Source: Paenibacillus barengoltzii NBRC 101215 (GTDB lineage Bacteria > Bacillota > Bacilli > Paenibacillales > Paenibacillaceae). Taken from it: a DNA stretch of 64,000 bases. The position numbers and the translations under genes were made by a program. The notes beneath the pieces were generated by a model, which worked only from the letters and a program-made list of their open reading frames with translations, ran no database searches and was not told the origin of the DNA. The stretch spans positions 16,825 through 80,824 of the forward strand of contig NZ_BILV01000006.1 in NCBI RefSeq assembly GCF_004000745.1. Reading direction: 5' to 3'. Shown one piece after another: positions 17,939 through 26,468 of this stretch (position 1 is the stretch's first letter; each line of letters opens with the position of its first letter).

Positions 17939-18811
17939 ATGGATTACGTCAAACCAGGAGAAGTACTAGGGAGCATGATTGAGACCGGGAAAAATAAAGC
18001 CAACCTCAGCATTCTGCAGCTGCTGGTCAAAGGATTTTTGGGCGGAGCGATCCTGGCGTTCGCCACCACCTTGGCGTTTACCGCGACGCAACAGACCTCG
18101 CTGGGGATCGTGGGGGCGGTGATTTTCCCGGTTGGCTTTGTGATGATTGTCCTGTTGGGCCTGGAGCTTGTCACTGGCAGCTTCGCCTTGATCCCGCTGG
18201 CTGTGATGGAACGGCAGGCTTCGCCGGGGCGGATGTTGTCCAGCTTTGGATGGGTGATCCTCGGGCATCTCATCGGCTGTGCTGTGTATGCTGTTCTCTA
18301 TGGGCTGACGATTACGAAAATGGGCACGGACCTGTCCCACCCGCTTGTGCAGATGTTGATCCAGACGAGCGAAGCGAAGACGCTGGCTTACAAGCAGATG
18401 GGCGGCAGCGGTCTCGCGCTGGTCACCATCAAGGCTGTTCTGTGTAACTGGATGGTTACGCTGGGCGTGGTGATGGCGATGACCTCGAAGTCGACGGCAG
18501 GCAAAATCGCAGCGATGTGGTTGCCGATCCTGATCTTTTTTGCACAAGGGTTCGAGCATGCGGTCGTGAATATGTTCGTCATCCCGGCTGGCATGATGCT
18601 GGGAGCGGACGTCAGTATGGCCGACTGGTGGCTATGGAACCAAATTCCTGTCTTGATCGGCAACTTCCTGGGCGGCGTCGTGTTCACCGGTTTGATGCTG
18701 TATGTGGCGCAAAAAGGCAGCTTGCGGCGCGGAGTAGCCGCGCAGGTTGCAGGAACGGAAATGGCTGAGCCGGATGGCCGCGCGTTGTCCGTGGCAGGGG
18801 AACGCCTATGA
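17939..18811 (+). CDS. nirC: Formate/nitrite transporter family channel
   Basis: 290 residues with about six membrane helices and FNT features: LLVKGFLGGAILAFATTLAF, LLGLELVTGSFALIP and the conserved AVLCNWMVTLG. In this operon it most likely brings nitrite into the cell, or guards against excess. AAAGGAGTGG precedes the ATG. It shares a 4-nt ATGA overlap with the SUMT gene. The FNT family also moves formate, but context favours nitrite. Confidence 0.9.
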   Translation: MDYVKPGEVLGSMIETGKNKANLSILQLLVKGFLGGAILAFATTLAFTATQQTSLGIVGAVIFPVGFVMIVLLGLELVTGSFALIPLAVMERQASPGRMLSSFGWVILGHLIGCAVYAVLYGLTITKMGTDLSHPLVQMLIQTSEAKTLAYKQMGGSGLALVTIKAVLCNWMVTLGVVMAMTSKSTAGKIAAMWLPILIFFAQGFEHAVVNMFVIPAGMMLGADVSMADWWLWNQIPVLIGNFLGGVVFTGLMLYVAQKGSLRRGVAAQVAGTEMAEPDGRALSVAGERL

Positions 18812-19581
18812 AGCACCCCGGGATGGTAAGTATTATCGGAGCGGGACCCGGCGACCCCGAGTTGATCACGGTCAAGGCGATGAACCGGCTGCGGGAAGCC
18901 GAGGTCGTGTTGTACGACCGCCTCGTCAGTGAAGAGCTGCTGGCATACGCCGGGCCGTTCGCGGAGCTGGTGTACGTCGGCAAGGCGCCGGGACGCCATG
19001 CGATGCCGCAGGAGGAAATCGAGCGCTGGCTGATCCGCTACGCCATGGACGGGAAGCGGGTCGTGCGCCTGAAGGGCGGCGACCCGTTCGTCTTCGGGCG
19101 CGGCGGGGAGGAGGCGCTGGCGCTGGCCGCTGCGGGAATCCCCTATGAGGTGATTCCCGGCATCACATCAGCGCTGGGCGCGGCGGCTTCCGCCGGCGTG
19201 CCGCTGACGCATCGCGGGGCGGCCGCCTCGTTCGCCTGTGTGACCGGCAGCCGCTGCCACGGCGATCAGACGCCGATCCGCTGGGACCTGCTGGCGCATA
19301 GCGTCGACACGCTGGCGATCTACATGGGCGTCAGCCAAATCGGCGCCATCCGCGAGGAGTTGCTCCGCCATGGCAAGTCGGCTTCAACGCCGGTGGCGTT
19401 GATCGAACGCGGTACGACCTGCCGGCAGCGCACGTTCACTTGTACCTTGGACGACATGCACAAGCTGGCCGCCGCCGTGAAGCTAAGCAATCCGGCGCTG
19501 ATCGTCGTCGGCGAGGTGGTGCGCGTCCGCGAGCAGCTGCAGTTGTTTGAGCATCAGGCGGAGGTGTACTACGGGTCGTGA
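18808..19581 (+). CDS. cobA: Uroporphyrinogen-III C-methyltransferase (SUMT)
   Basis: 257 residues of the tetrapyrrole methylase family. Signature 1 is IIGAGPGDPELITVKA and signature 2 is RLKGGDPFVFGRGGEE. It uses SAM to make precorrin-2 from uroporphyrinogen III, the first step to the siroheme needed by NasD; in Bacillus the equivalent gene is nasF. No oxidase or ferrochelatase domain is fused, so the remaining siroheme steps must be encoded elsewhere. Last gene of the operon; a palindromic repeat element follows. Confidence 0.93.
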   Translation: MKHPGMVSIIGAGPGDPELITVKAMNRLREAEVVLYDRLVSEELLAYAGPFAELVYVGKAPGRHAMPQEEIERWLIRYAMDGKRVVRLKGGDPFVFGRGGEEALALAAAGIPYEVIPGITSALGAAASAGVPLTHRGAAASFACVTGSRCHGDQTPIRWDLLAHSVDTLAIYMGVSQIGAIREELLRHGKSASTPVALIERGTTCRQRTFTCTLDDMHKLAAAVKLSNPALIVVGEVVRVREQLQLFEHQAEVYYGS

Positions 19582-19642
19582 AGCGAGGGAGGTCATGGGT
19601 GGTTGCTAACTTACTACCGCCCCACTGTCCCTTGCTTATAGA

Positions 19643-19828
19643 CTAACTGCAAAAGTGCAGTTCATTTTGAGGAAAATCGGCTTTTCTGCGAGATTAAGTG
19701 TAAAAATGCAGTTGAGTAAGCGGGTTTTGAAGAAAAATGGGCCCTAGGCGGTTAAATGAACTGTACTTTTGCATTTCATCCACCGATACAAGGTACATTC
19801 GACAAGATTCGCCTGCACTTTTACATTT
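19643..19828. repeat. Palindromic four-motif intergenic element, family 1
   Basis: An 18-nt motif occurs four times: AACTGCAAAAGTGCAGTT (19645-19662) and a 3-mismatch copy at 19696-19713, both forward; inverted copies at 19759-19776 (2 mismatches) and 19811-19828 (4 mismatches). Start-to-start spacings are 51, 63 and 52 bp. The whole forms a large imperfect palindrome of about 184 bp in the 318-bp gap between the convergent SUMT and deacetylase genes. No gene is seen in this gap. Confidence 0.75.
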
Positions 19829-19846
19829 CGTTATACATCCGAACAG

Positions 19847-19897
19847 AAAAAAGGCCAAAAAGACCGCCTCATTCGTGAGGTTCCTTTTGGCCTTTTG
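19847..19897 (-). terminator. Terminator of the deacetylase/uxu operon
   Basis: On the minus strand AAAAGGCCAAAAGGAACCTCA loops through CGAA to its complement TGAGG...TTTTTGGCCTTTT and ends in a T run, starting 3 nt after the deacetylase stop. Confidence 0.8.
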
Positions 19898-19899
19898 CC

Positions 19900-20535
19900 T
19901 TATTCCAACGCAGCTCTGCTTAACGTCAGCAGCTCGCTGACCGTCACCAGCCGGTATCCGGCGGCCGTTAGTTCGGCGGCCAGGATGCGCACGGCTTCCA
20001 CGGTTTGGGAACGGTCGTCGAAGCCGTCGTGGAACAGCAGGATGCTGCCCGGGCGGACCTGCTCCCGCGTCTTCTCCACAATGTGCGCCACGCCGGGCAT
20101 CTCCCAGTCCATCGCCGCGCCATTCACCGCCCCAATCGCGGGATAGCCGAATTCACCGGCGGTGATGGCGGCCACTTCCTCGGAGGTCGCGAGGTAAGGC
20201 GGGCGGAAGACCTTCGGTTTCGCGCCGGTGACCTGCTCGATCAAATCCTCCGTCAGCTGTAGTTCCCGGCGGCATTCCTCCGGGGGAAGATCCGGCAAGT
20301 GCGGGTGCGTGTACGTATGGTTACCGATCTCATGGCCTTGCTCGTGCACAGCCTTGGCGGTTTCCGGGCTTTTCTCCATCTGTGTGCCGATCATAAAGAA
20401 CGTTGCTTTGCCCTGTACCTCCCTTAGAATCTCCAAAACCTGCGGGGTGTACAGCGGATTGGGGCCGTCGTCGAACGTGAAGGCAACCGCTTTATCCTGG
20501 ATAGGCAGCTCGTTAATCACTTGAAAATCAGCCAT
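19900..20535 (-). CDS. Polysaccharide deacetylase family protein
   Basis: 211 residues of the NodB homology domain: AFTFDDGPN (catalytic Asp and metal Asp), HEIGNHTYTHPHL (metal His pair), FRPPYL and ILLFHDGFDD. Members remove N- or O-acetyl groups from chitin, peptidoglycan or xylan. No signal peptide or membrane anchor is visible, which is unusual for a wall enzyme and would fit action on imported acetylated oligosaccharides. It lies 54 nt downstream of the fructuronate reductase gene on the same strand and may be the last gene of the uxu operon. Confidence 0.85.
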   Translation of the reverse strand: MADFQVINELPIQDKAVAFTFDDGPNPLYTPQVLEILREVQGKATFFMIGTQMEKSPETAKAVHEQGHEIGNHTYTHPHLPDLPPEECRRELQLTEDLIEQVTGAKPKVFRPPYLATSEEVAAITAGEFGYPAIGAVNGAAMDWEMPGVAHIVEKTREQVRPGSILLFHDGFDDRSQTVEAVRILAAELTAAGYRLVTVSELLTLSRAALE

Positions 20536-20589
20536 TTTCTAACGCATCTCCTTCTTTATCGAAGTCCCGCGTACGACTACCGCGACCTT

Positions 20590-21444
20590 TTAAACCCCCG
20601 AGTAAGCCATAAAACCGCCATCGACGGGAATCACCGTACCGGTCACAAAGCCAGACGTCTCCGCATCAGCCAGCCACAATAGCGTACCCAGCAAATCCTC
20701 CGGCACGCCAAAGCGGCGCATCGGGGTATGGGTGATAATTTTGTTCGAGCGCTCCGTTAACGATCCGTCCGGGTTCGTCAGTAAGCTGCGATTCTGCTCA
20801 GTCAGGAAAAATCCCGGGGCAATCGAGTTCACGCGAATCCCGGACTCCGCCAGATGCACGGCCAGCCACTGCGTCAGGTTGTTGATCGCCGCTTTGGCCG
20901 CACTGTAGGCAGGAACCTTCGTCATCGGGCTGTACGAGCTCATGGAGGAGATGTTGATAATCGTCGCGCCGGGACGCCCAATCATTTCTTTAGCGAAAAT
21001 TTGCGTCGGGATCAACGTCCCCATGAAGTTTAAATCCAGGACGCCGCGTACGCCGGAAATGCTGAGGTCAAAAAAGCTGGTGACCTCCGGATTCGCGACA
21101 TCTTCCGGCCGAAAAATCTCGTTGGTTGTATTGGCGCTGGCATTGTTGCCGCCGGCTCCGTTGACGAGGATGTCGCACGGGCCAAACTGCTCTCGTACTG
21201 CGGCCTCCGCTGCCTTGACGCTCTCGGCATCCGTCACGTCGTAGGCAAATGCCGCAGCCACACCGCCATCGGTGCGAATCTGATCCACTACGGCTTCGGC
21301 CTTGGCGAGCGTGCGGTTCAAGATCGCCACTTTCGCCCCCTGACGCCCTAGTTCACGGGCCATTGCCCGGCACAGCACCCCGGCGCCGCCGGTAATGACG
21401 GCTGTTTTGCCGACCAATGCAGGATGTACTGGCAAGTTGCTCAT
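20590..21444 (-). CDS. uxuB: SDR oxidoreductase, D-fructuronate reductase type
   Basis: 284 residues. The Rossmann motif is [11 protein letters not shown] and the catalytic YxxxK is YSAAK, with ISSMSSY carrying the Ser. The GTG at 21456 lies inside the AAAGGAG ribosome site, so the ATG at 21444 ([10 protein letters not shown]) is used. It follows mannonate dehydratase by 22 nt. In Bacillus the same pair converts fructuronate to mannonate and then 2-keto-3-deoxygluconate. The SDR type differs from the long-chain UxuB of E. coli; the assignment rests on context and family. Confidence 0.82.
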   Translation of the reverse strand: MSNLPVHPALVGKTAVITGGAGVLCRAMARELGRQGAKVAILNRTLAKAEAVVDQIRTDGGVAAAFAYDVTDAESVKAAEAAVREQFGPCDILVNGAGGNNASANTTNEIFRPEDVANPEVTSFFDLSISGVRGVLDLNFMGTLIPTQIFAKEMIGRPGATIINISSMSSYSPMTKVPAYSAAKAAINNLTQWLAVHLAESGIRVNSIAPGFFLTEQNRSLLTNPDGSLTERSNKIITHTPMRRFGVPEDLLGTLLWLADAETSGFVTGTVIPVDGGFMAYSGV

Positions 21445-21466
21445 CGGTTGCTTCACTCCTTTTGGG

Positions 21467-22540
21467 TTAGTTTAGCTGACCGGCCTGCTTGGCATAGGCG
21501 TCCCATAAGCCCCACAGATACATGATGCCAAGCGCTCGGTCGTACAGGCCGTATCCCGGACGGCATTCTTCGCCCCAGATGTGGCGGCCATGGTCGGGAC
21601 GGGCATACCCCGTGAAACCGGTGTCATAATACGCTTTCACAATACCGGCGATATCGACGGTGCCGTCTTGAGTCCGGTGTGACGTTTCCATGAAATCACC
21701 GTTATCAAACACGCGCACATTGCGGATATGGACAAACGGAATCCGGTCATGGAATTCATGGATCATCGCGATGATATCGTTCTCCGGATTCGCCCCAAGC
21801 GAGCCGCTGCACAACGTAATGCCATTGGATGGACTGTCGACGAGCTTCAGGAAGCGGCGCAGATTGTCCTGATTCGTGATAATGCGCGGAAGCCCAAAGA
21901 TCGACCACGGCGGATCGTCCGGATGAATGGCCATTTTGATTCCGTGCTGCTCGGCCACCGGAACGATTTCCTTCAGGAAATACTCCAGGTTGCGCCACAA
22001 GTCCTCCTCCGTGACGCCTCGATACGCCTCAAACAGGGAGGTCAAGTGCTCCAGCCGCTCCGGTTCCCAACCGGGCATCGTCAGCGCGCTGTTCTGGTTG
22101 ATCACCTTCACCAGCTCAAACGGATCGATATTGTGGATGCGGGCTTTCTCATAAAATAACGCTGTCGAACCGTCCACCCCCGCCTTATGTAAATCCGTCC
22201 GCAGCCAGTCAAAGATCGGCATGAAATTGTAGCAGATCACCTTAACGCCGACTTTGGCGACTTTCTCAATCGTCCGCTTGTAGTTTTCGATATACTGGTC
22301 ACGCGATGGCAGACCCAGCTTGATGTCCTCATGCACGTTGACGCTTTCCACCACATCGAGGTGAAACCCATAGCGGTCAGCTTGCCGCTTCACCTCTTCG
22401 ATTTTGTCCATCGGCCATTCTTCTCCGGCAGGCACGTCATGCAGCGACCATACGAGACCCTCGACTCCGGGGATTTGCTTGATCTGATCCAGCGTGACCG
22501 TGTCATTGCCTTCGCCGAACCAACGAAATGTCATACGCAT
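21467..22540 (-). CDS. uxuA: D-mannonate dehydratase
   Basis: 357 residues starting [20 protein letters not shown], a TIM-barrel dehydratase of the UxuA family. Family stretches are visible: [41 protein letters not shown] and [14 protein letters not shown] with metal-binding His and Cys. It turns mannonate into 2-keto-3-deoxygluconate in the cytosol. Operon order on the minus strand: GntR regulator, uxuA, uxuB, deacetylase. Supplies the route for glucuronate released from methylglucuronoxylan. Confidence 0.93.
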   Translation of the reverse strand: MRMTFRWFGEGNDTVTLDQIKQIPGVEGLVWSLHDVPAGEEWPMDKIEEVKRQADRYGFHLDVVESVNVHEDIKLGLPSRDQYIENYKRTIEKVAKVGVKVICYNFMPIFDWLRTDLHKAGVDGSTALFYEKARIHNIDPFELVKVINQNSALTMPGWEPERLEHLTSLFEAYRGVTEEDLWRNLEYFLKEIVPVAEQHGIKMAIHPDDPPWSIFGLPRIITNQDNLRRFLKLVDSPSNGITLCSGSLGANPENDIIAMIHEFHDRIPFVHIRNVRVFDNGDFMETSHRTQDGTVDIAGIVKAYYDTGFTGYARPDHGRHIWGEECRPGYGLYDRALGIMYLWGLWDAYAKQAGQLN

Positions 22541-22586
22541 ACTTTACCTTCACCGCCTATCTGGTTATTTGGGGGAGAGCTGGATG

Positions 22587-23270
22587 TTAGCTTTGCTTAA
22601 AATAGTCCGGATACCGCTCCTGCAACACCGGTAAATTGGAGATGCTGAGCTGCAAATGCTCCATCATCAGCAGGTCGGCCCGATGGGCGTCGCGGGCAAC
22701 AATCGCCTCATACATGTCTTGGTGCTGCTCGTAGAGATTCTCCCAATGCGGATCGGTTGTCAGCCAAAGCACTCGCGTCCGATTGAGGTGGGCGTTCATC
22801 TGCTGGATGACGTCCCAGGTACCCAGCTTGCGGCAGCCCGCAAATAGAATGCGGTGGAACTCCTCGTCCAGCGCAAACATCGCGTGGTTGTCGTGCCGGC
22901 GGATGCTGTCCTGCTGACGGGCCAAGTTGTCGGCCAGCTCGGTCAGCAACGCTTCCGGGAACTGTTCGCAGGCGAGCCGGATCACGGCGCGTTCCAACTG
23001 CTCCCGCATAAACCGCGCTTCCTCCACGAGCTCGGGGTCGATCAGCGATACCCGCGTACCGCGCTGCGGCAGGACCACTACCAGTCCTTCCTGCGCCAGC
23101 CGTACGAAGCTCTCCCGAACCGGGGTGCGGCTCACCTGAAAGGCTAACGACATCTCTTTTTCAGATAGTGTAGTCCCCGGAGGCAGCTCCAGCGTGACGA
23201 TCTGTTCCTTCAGCTTGGCATATACGACGTTACCCGCCGAACCCGTCTGTGTCAGCCATTTGTCGCTCAT
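22587..23270 (-). CDS. GntR-family regulator, FCD subfamily (UxuR-like)
   Basis: 227 residues from ATG 23270, just after CCAAAGGAGGTG; the longer upstream frame is rejected. The N-terminal winged helix-turn-helix reads LPPGTTLSEKEMSLAFQVSRTPVRES and a helical FCD ligand domain follows. It heads the uxuA-uxuB operon, so it probably represses it until a hexuronate intermediate binds. A 7-bp inverted repeat about 105 bp upstream is a likely operator. Confidence 0.85.
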   Translation of the reverse strand: MSDKWLTQTGSAGNVVYAKLKEQIVTLELPPGTTLSEKEMSLAFQVSRTPVRESFVRLAQEGLVVVLPQRGTRVSLIDPELVEEARFMREQLERAVIRLACEQFPEALLTELADNLARQQDSIRRHDNHAMFALDEEFHRILFAGCRKLGTWDVIQQMNAHLNRTRVLWLTTDPHWENLYEQHQDMYEAIVARDAHRADLLMMEHLQLSISNLPVLQERYPDYFKQS

Positions 23271-23376
23271 CCATTCACCTCCTTTGGGCCGGGGCCCAGC
23301 TCTAGCATTTGTTCTCGTTCCATCTTGCCTAATGTCCATCCTCTGTCTTGGTGCTCTTCCCAGATCCATTTAACTG

Positions 23377-23398
23377 CCATACTTGTATGGTAGTATGG
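23377..23398. promoter_or_regulatory. Inverted repeat, likely operator of the GntR regulator
   Basis: CCATACT (23377-23383) and AGTATGG (23392-23398) are perfect inverted arms around TGTATGGT; the left part also forms CCATAC-TT-GTATGG. ATACTTGTAT-type palindromes are typical for FCD/UxuR-like regulators. No clear -35/-10 pair was found around it. Confidence 0.5.
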
Positions 23399-23562
23399 AA
23401 CCTGCTGGTTAGCAAGAGGCAAAATCGATTTACCCGCATATTTTCTACCGTATAAATTTGCAAACTTCAAAAATACAACAATTGCGCGGTTGAGGTAGGA
23501 ATACCCCTGGATTCCAATTTAATAGGATAGAAGTACCTATCGATGAAAGTGGGTGGTGGAAC

Positions 23563-25686
23563 ATCCTTGACGAGCGAAGTTCTTCGATCCTTGCCCTGGT
23601 TCAACAGACCCCAGGCTACCTCTCAGTGCAAGAATTGATGGATGTCTTCCATGTCTCCAAGCGGACGATTTACTACGACATGGACAAAATCAATCACTGG
23701 CTTCGCCAAGGCGGGCTGGCTCCCGTGCAATATGTACGCGGCCGGGGCTTCTTGCTCCCCGAAGCATCGAGATCCCAGCTTCCGAGCATGGCCCAATCCG
23801 TACAGCCGCAGCAATACTATCTATCCAGCGGTGAGCGAAAAGCCTTGCTTTGCCTGAGACTCGTCAACCGGAGTACCCCCCTGTTCTTGCATGATATGGA
23901 GGCTTTGCTTCAGGTAAGCCGGGGAACCGCCCATGCGGAGCTCAAGCGTCTGAAGAAAGAACTGGAGGATTATGCACTAAGCATCCAGTTCGACCGAAAA
24001 CAAGGCTATTTTATTCAAGGGAATGAGAAAGACATTCGGGCGGTCTTGTCTCGCTTCTTGTTCGAGCAGCTATCGTATGCTGACTGGAATCCTTCGTCTC
24101 CTGCCTTTGACGGCCTCATTCACACGGATTTATTCCGGCGCCACTTCCCAGCGTTCCGGGAGGAGGAGCTGGCCTCCGTATACCGGATCATCGTCTCCAC
24201 CGAGCAGCGGATTGGCATGGAATGGACAGATGAGACGATTCTGCATTTGACCCTGCGCATTTGGTTGTCCGCCAACCGTATGAAGCAAGGGCGAACGGTA
24301 CAGCTGGAGGAAGAAGAGAAGGCGGCCTTACGCGAAACGCTCCAGTTCAAGGCGGCGACGCAAATCGCCGATGAGCTTGGGGAACGGTTTGACCTTCGCG
24401 TACCGGAAGACGAGATCGGGTACTTGGCGATTTATTTGCTGGCGGCCAAAGTGAATCGGGTCGAGGTGGAATCCGATACTTGGGAGACGAAGCGACTGCG
24501 TGCAGCGACAGAGGAGGTTATCGACCAGTTCGCTAAGAACGGCTGCGTCTATTTTCAGAACCGGGAGGCTTTGGTTAAGCAGCTGTTCCTTCACGTCAAA
24601 TCGATGTTTTATCGCATCAAATATGGACTCACCATCGATAACCCGCTGACGGACAAAATCCTGGAAGAGTACCGGGAAGTGTACGAGCTGACTCGAAAAT
24701 CCGCTTCCCCGCTGGAGAGGTTATTCGAGAAGCCGCTAGGCCGTCATGAGATCGCCTATCTGACGATGCATTTTGGGGGCTGGCTCAAAAGGGAGCAAGC
24801 GAAAACGGAGCATCGGAAACGGGCTGCTGTCGTTTGTGTAAACGGAGTTTCGGCTTCAAGGCTGCTTAAAAATCAGCTGGAGCAGCTCTTCCCCTCCCTG
24901 GATTTAGTGGCAGTGCTGTCCCTGCGAGAATTTGAGAAATTCACGGATCCCGTCGACCTGATCTTCTCAACGGTTCCCTTGTCGGGCTGTCAGGTTCCGG
25001 TGTTTATCTTGAACGCGGTAATGAGCGACGCCGAGAAGACGCATCTGCTAAGTCGGGTGAACCCTTATCTGGGGGTGGCTGAGGGCAGCTCTGCCTTTCC
25101 TGCGGCGCAGGAAATTGTGGATTTGGTGAGCCAACACGTCGCCATTCCCGATCGAGAGGCGCTGCTAAGGGATATCCAGCGGTATCTGTCATCAACTAAA
25201 GTCCAGCCGACTAAATCGAAGGAGAATAAGCCAACACTTGCTGATCTGTTAAATCCTTCACGCATTACGATTCGGGAACAGGCCTTGGGATGGCGTGAAG
25301 CAATCCGGCTTGCAGCCCAGCCGTTGCTGCAGGAAGGAACTATAACTGACGGTTACGTACAAGCGATGATCGCTTACATCGATCGATACGGGCCCTACAT
25401 AATTGCCACGCCGGGGGTTGCGATCGCGCATGCCAGGCCCGAGGACGGGGCGGTTCGGGCCTCCATATCCTTGCTAGTTATTCGAGATGGAGTTCCCTTC
25501 AGTGATCAGCCGAATCACCTCGTCAATCTGCTATTCGTCGTGGTTGGCATCGATGGACAGTTCCACTTAAGGGCGCTCACCGAGTTGGCGAATCTCTTGA
25601 TGGAAGAGAGGAACCGTTACGTTCTGGGGAGCACGGACGACAAAGCCGAAATGATGCATTTATTCCAACATTATTCTGATGCTTGA
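23563..25686 (+). CDS. PRD-containing PTS transcriptional regulator with EIIB- and EIIA-like domains
   Basis: A MtlR/ManR/LicR-type activator: N-terminal helix-turn-helix (QELMDVFHVSKRTIYYDMDK), a second DNA-binding part, two PRDs (histidines in FLHVKSMFYRIKYG and YLTMHFGGW), an EIIB-like segment (VVCVNGVSASRLL) and a C-terminal EIIA with the phospho-His region GVAIAHARPEDG. Homology-like sequence LDERSSSILALVQQ continues upstream of the first GTG (23626) to an ATC at 23563, preceded by GGTGGTGG. There is no in-frame ATG, GTG or TTG there. Either ATC is used, or the start codon is mutated, or translation begins at GTG 23626 (686 residues) with a cut helix-turn-helix. It should activate the PTS operon downstream. 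Confidence 0.8.
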   Translation: MLDERSSSILALVQQTPGYLSVQELMDVFHVSKRTIYYDMDKINHWLRQGGLAPVQYVRGRGFLLPEASRSQLPSMAQSVQPQQYYLSSGERKALLCLRLVNRSTPLFLHDMEALLQVSRGTAHAELKRLKKELEDYALSIQFDRKQGYFIQGNEKDIRAVLSRFLFEQLSYADWNPSSPAFDGLIHTDLFRRHFPAFREEELASVYRIIVSTEQRIGMEWTDETILHLTLRIWLSANRMKQGRTVQLEEEEKAALRETLQFKAATQIADELGERFDLRVPEDEIGYLAIYLLAAKVNRVEVESDTWETKRLRAATEEVIDQFAKNGCVYFQNREALVKQLFLHVKSMFYRIKYGLTIDNPLTDKILEEYREVYELTRKSASPLERLFEKPLGRHEIAYLTMHFGGWLKREQAKTEHRKRAAVVCVNGVSASRLLKNQLEQLFPSLDLVAVLSLREFEKFTDPVDLIFSTVPLSGCQVPVFILNAVMSDAEKTHLLSRVNPYLGVAEGSSAFPAAQEIVDLVSQHVAIPDREALLRDIQRYLSSTKVQPTKSKENKPTLADLLNPSRITIREQALGWREAIRLAAQPLLQEGTITDGYVQAMIAYIDRYGPYIIATPGVAIAHARPEDGAVRASISLLVIRDGVPFSDQPNHLVNLLFVVVGIDGQFHLRALTELANLLMEERNRYVLGSTDDKAEMMHLFQHYSDA

Positions 25687-25709
25687 CGGATATTTAAGGA
25701 GGATTATCG

Positions 25710-26165
25710 ATGCGTTTTCTGGATACAAGTCTGATCTCGCTGGATGTTGAAGCGAAGGACGCGCAGGAGGCGATTCGCGCTGCCGGGCAGTTATTAGTTG
25801 AGATCGGGGCGGCTGAGGACAGCTACGTGGAAGCGATGCTGACGGCTTTTCAAGAACAGGGGCCCTATATCGTGGTCGCTCCGCACATTGCAATCCCTCA
25901 TGCCAAAGCGGAATCCGGTGTTCATGAAGCCTCGGTTTCCTTCATCCGGCTGAAGCAGCCCGTGGCCTTTGGACATCCCGAGAATGATCCCGTCGAGCTC
26001 GTGTTCGCCCTAGGCTCCTCGTCAAGCTCGGAGCATATCGATCTGTTACGCAGATTAACCACTTTACTCAATGAACCCACGAATATTGAGGCGTTGAAAG
26101 CAGCGAGAACCCCTGAGGATATCGAGGGATTGATCCAATCCTCAAATATCGAGCAGGGAGAATAA
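25710..26165 (+). CDS. PTS EIIA component, fructose/ascorbate type
   Basis: 151 residues of the PTS_EIIA_2 fold, with the phosphorylation site GPYIVVAPHIAIPHAKAESG. It begins 23 nt after the regulator gene with AAGGAGG upstream. It resembles the EIIA tail of the regulator, so the two may exchange phosphate or share ancestry. It passes phosphate from HPr to the EIIB encoded next. Confidence 0.92.
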   Translation: MRFLDTSLISLDVEAKDAQEAIRAAGQLLVEIGAAEDSYVEAMLTAFQEQGPYIVVAPHIAIPHAKAESGVHEASVSFIRLKQPVAFGHPENDPVELVFALGSSSSSEHIDLLRRLTTLLNEPTNIEALKAARTPEDIEGLIQSSNIEQGE

Positions 26166-26185
26166 CCAACACAGGAGGAATCTCC

Positions 26186-26449
26186 ATGAAGATCATCTGC
26201 GTTTGCGGTTTAGGACAAGGAACCAGCTTGATTTTACGCATGAATGTGGAAACGGTGCTAAGGGAGATGGGGATCCAGGCTGAGGTGGATCATATGGATG
26301 TCTCTTCGGCCTCAAGTATGCCGGCAGATTATATTATTACGAACAATGAGCTGGCTCGAAGCCTGCCTGACCATTCGGCACAAATCATCATTGTCAACAA
26401 TTACTTTGACTTAGAGGAGATTCGGCAAAACCTGAAAGAAGCTATGTAA
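26186..26449 (+). CDS. PTS EIIB component, ascorbate/galactitol type
   Basis: 87 residues starting MKIICVCGLGQGTSLILRMN, with the phosphocysteine in the CxxGxGTS-like loop. Similar to UlaB (SgaB). ACACAGGAGG gives the start. It phosphorylates the sugar carried by the EIIC that follows. Confidence 0.9.
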   Translation: MKIICVCGLGQGTSLILRMNVETVLREMGIQAEVDHMDVSSASSMPADYIITNNELARSLPDHSAQIIIVNNYFDLEEIRQNLKEAM

Positions 26450-26468
26450 AAAGAAGGAGGAAGGGACA

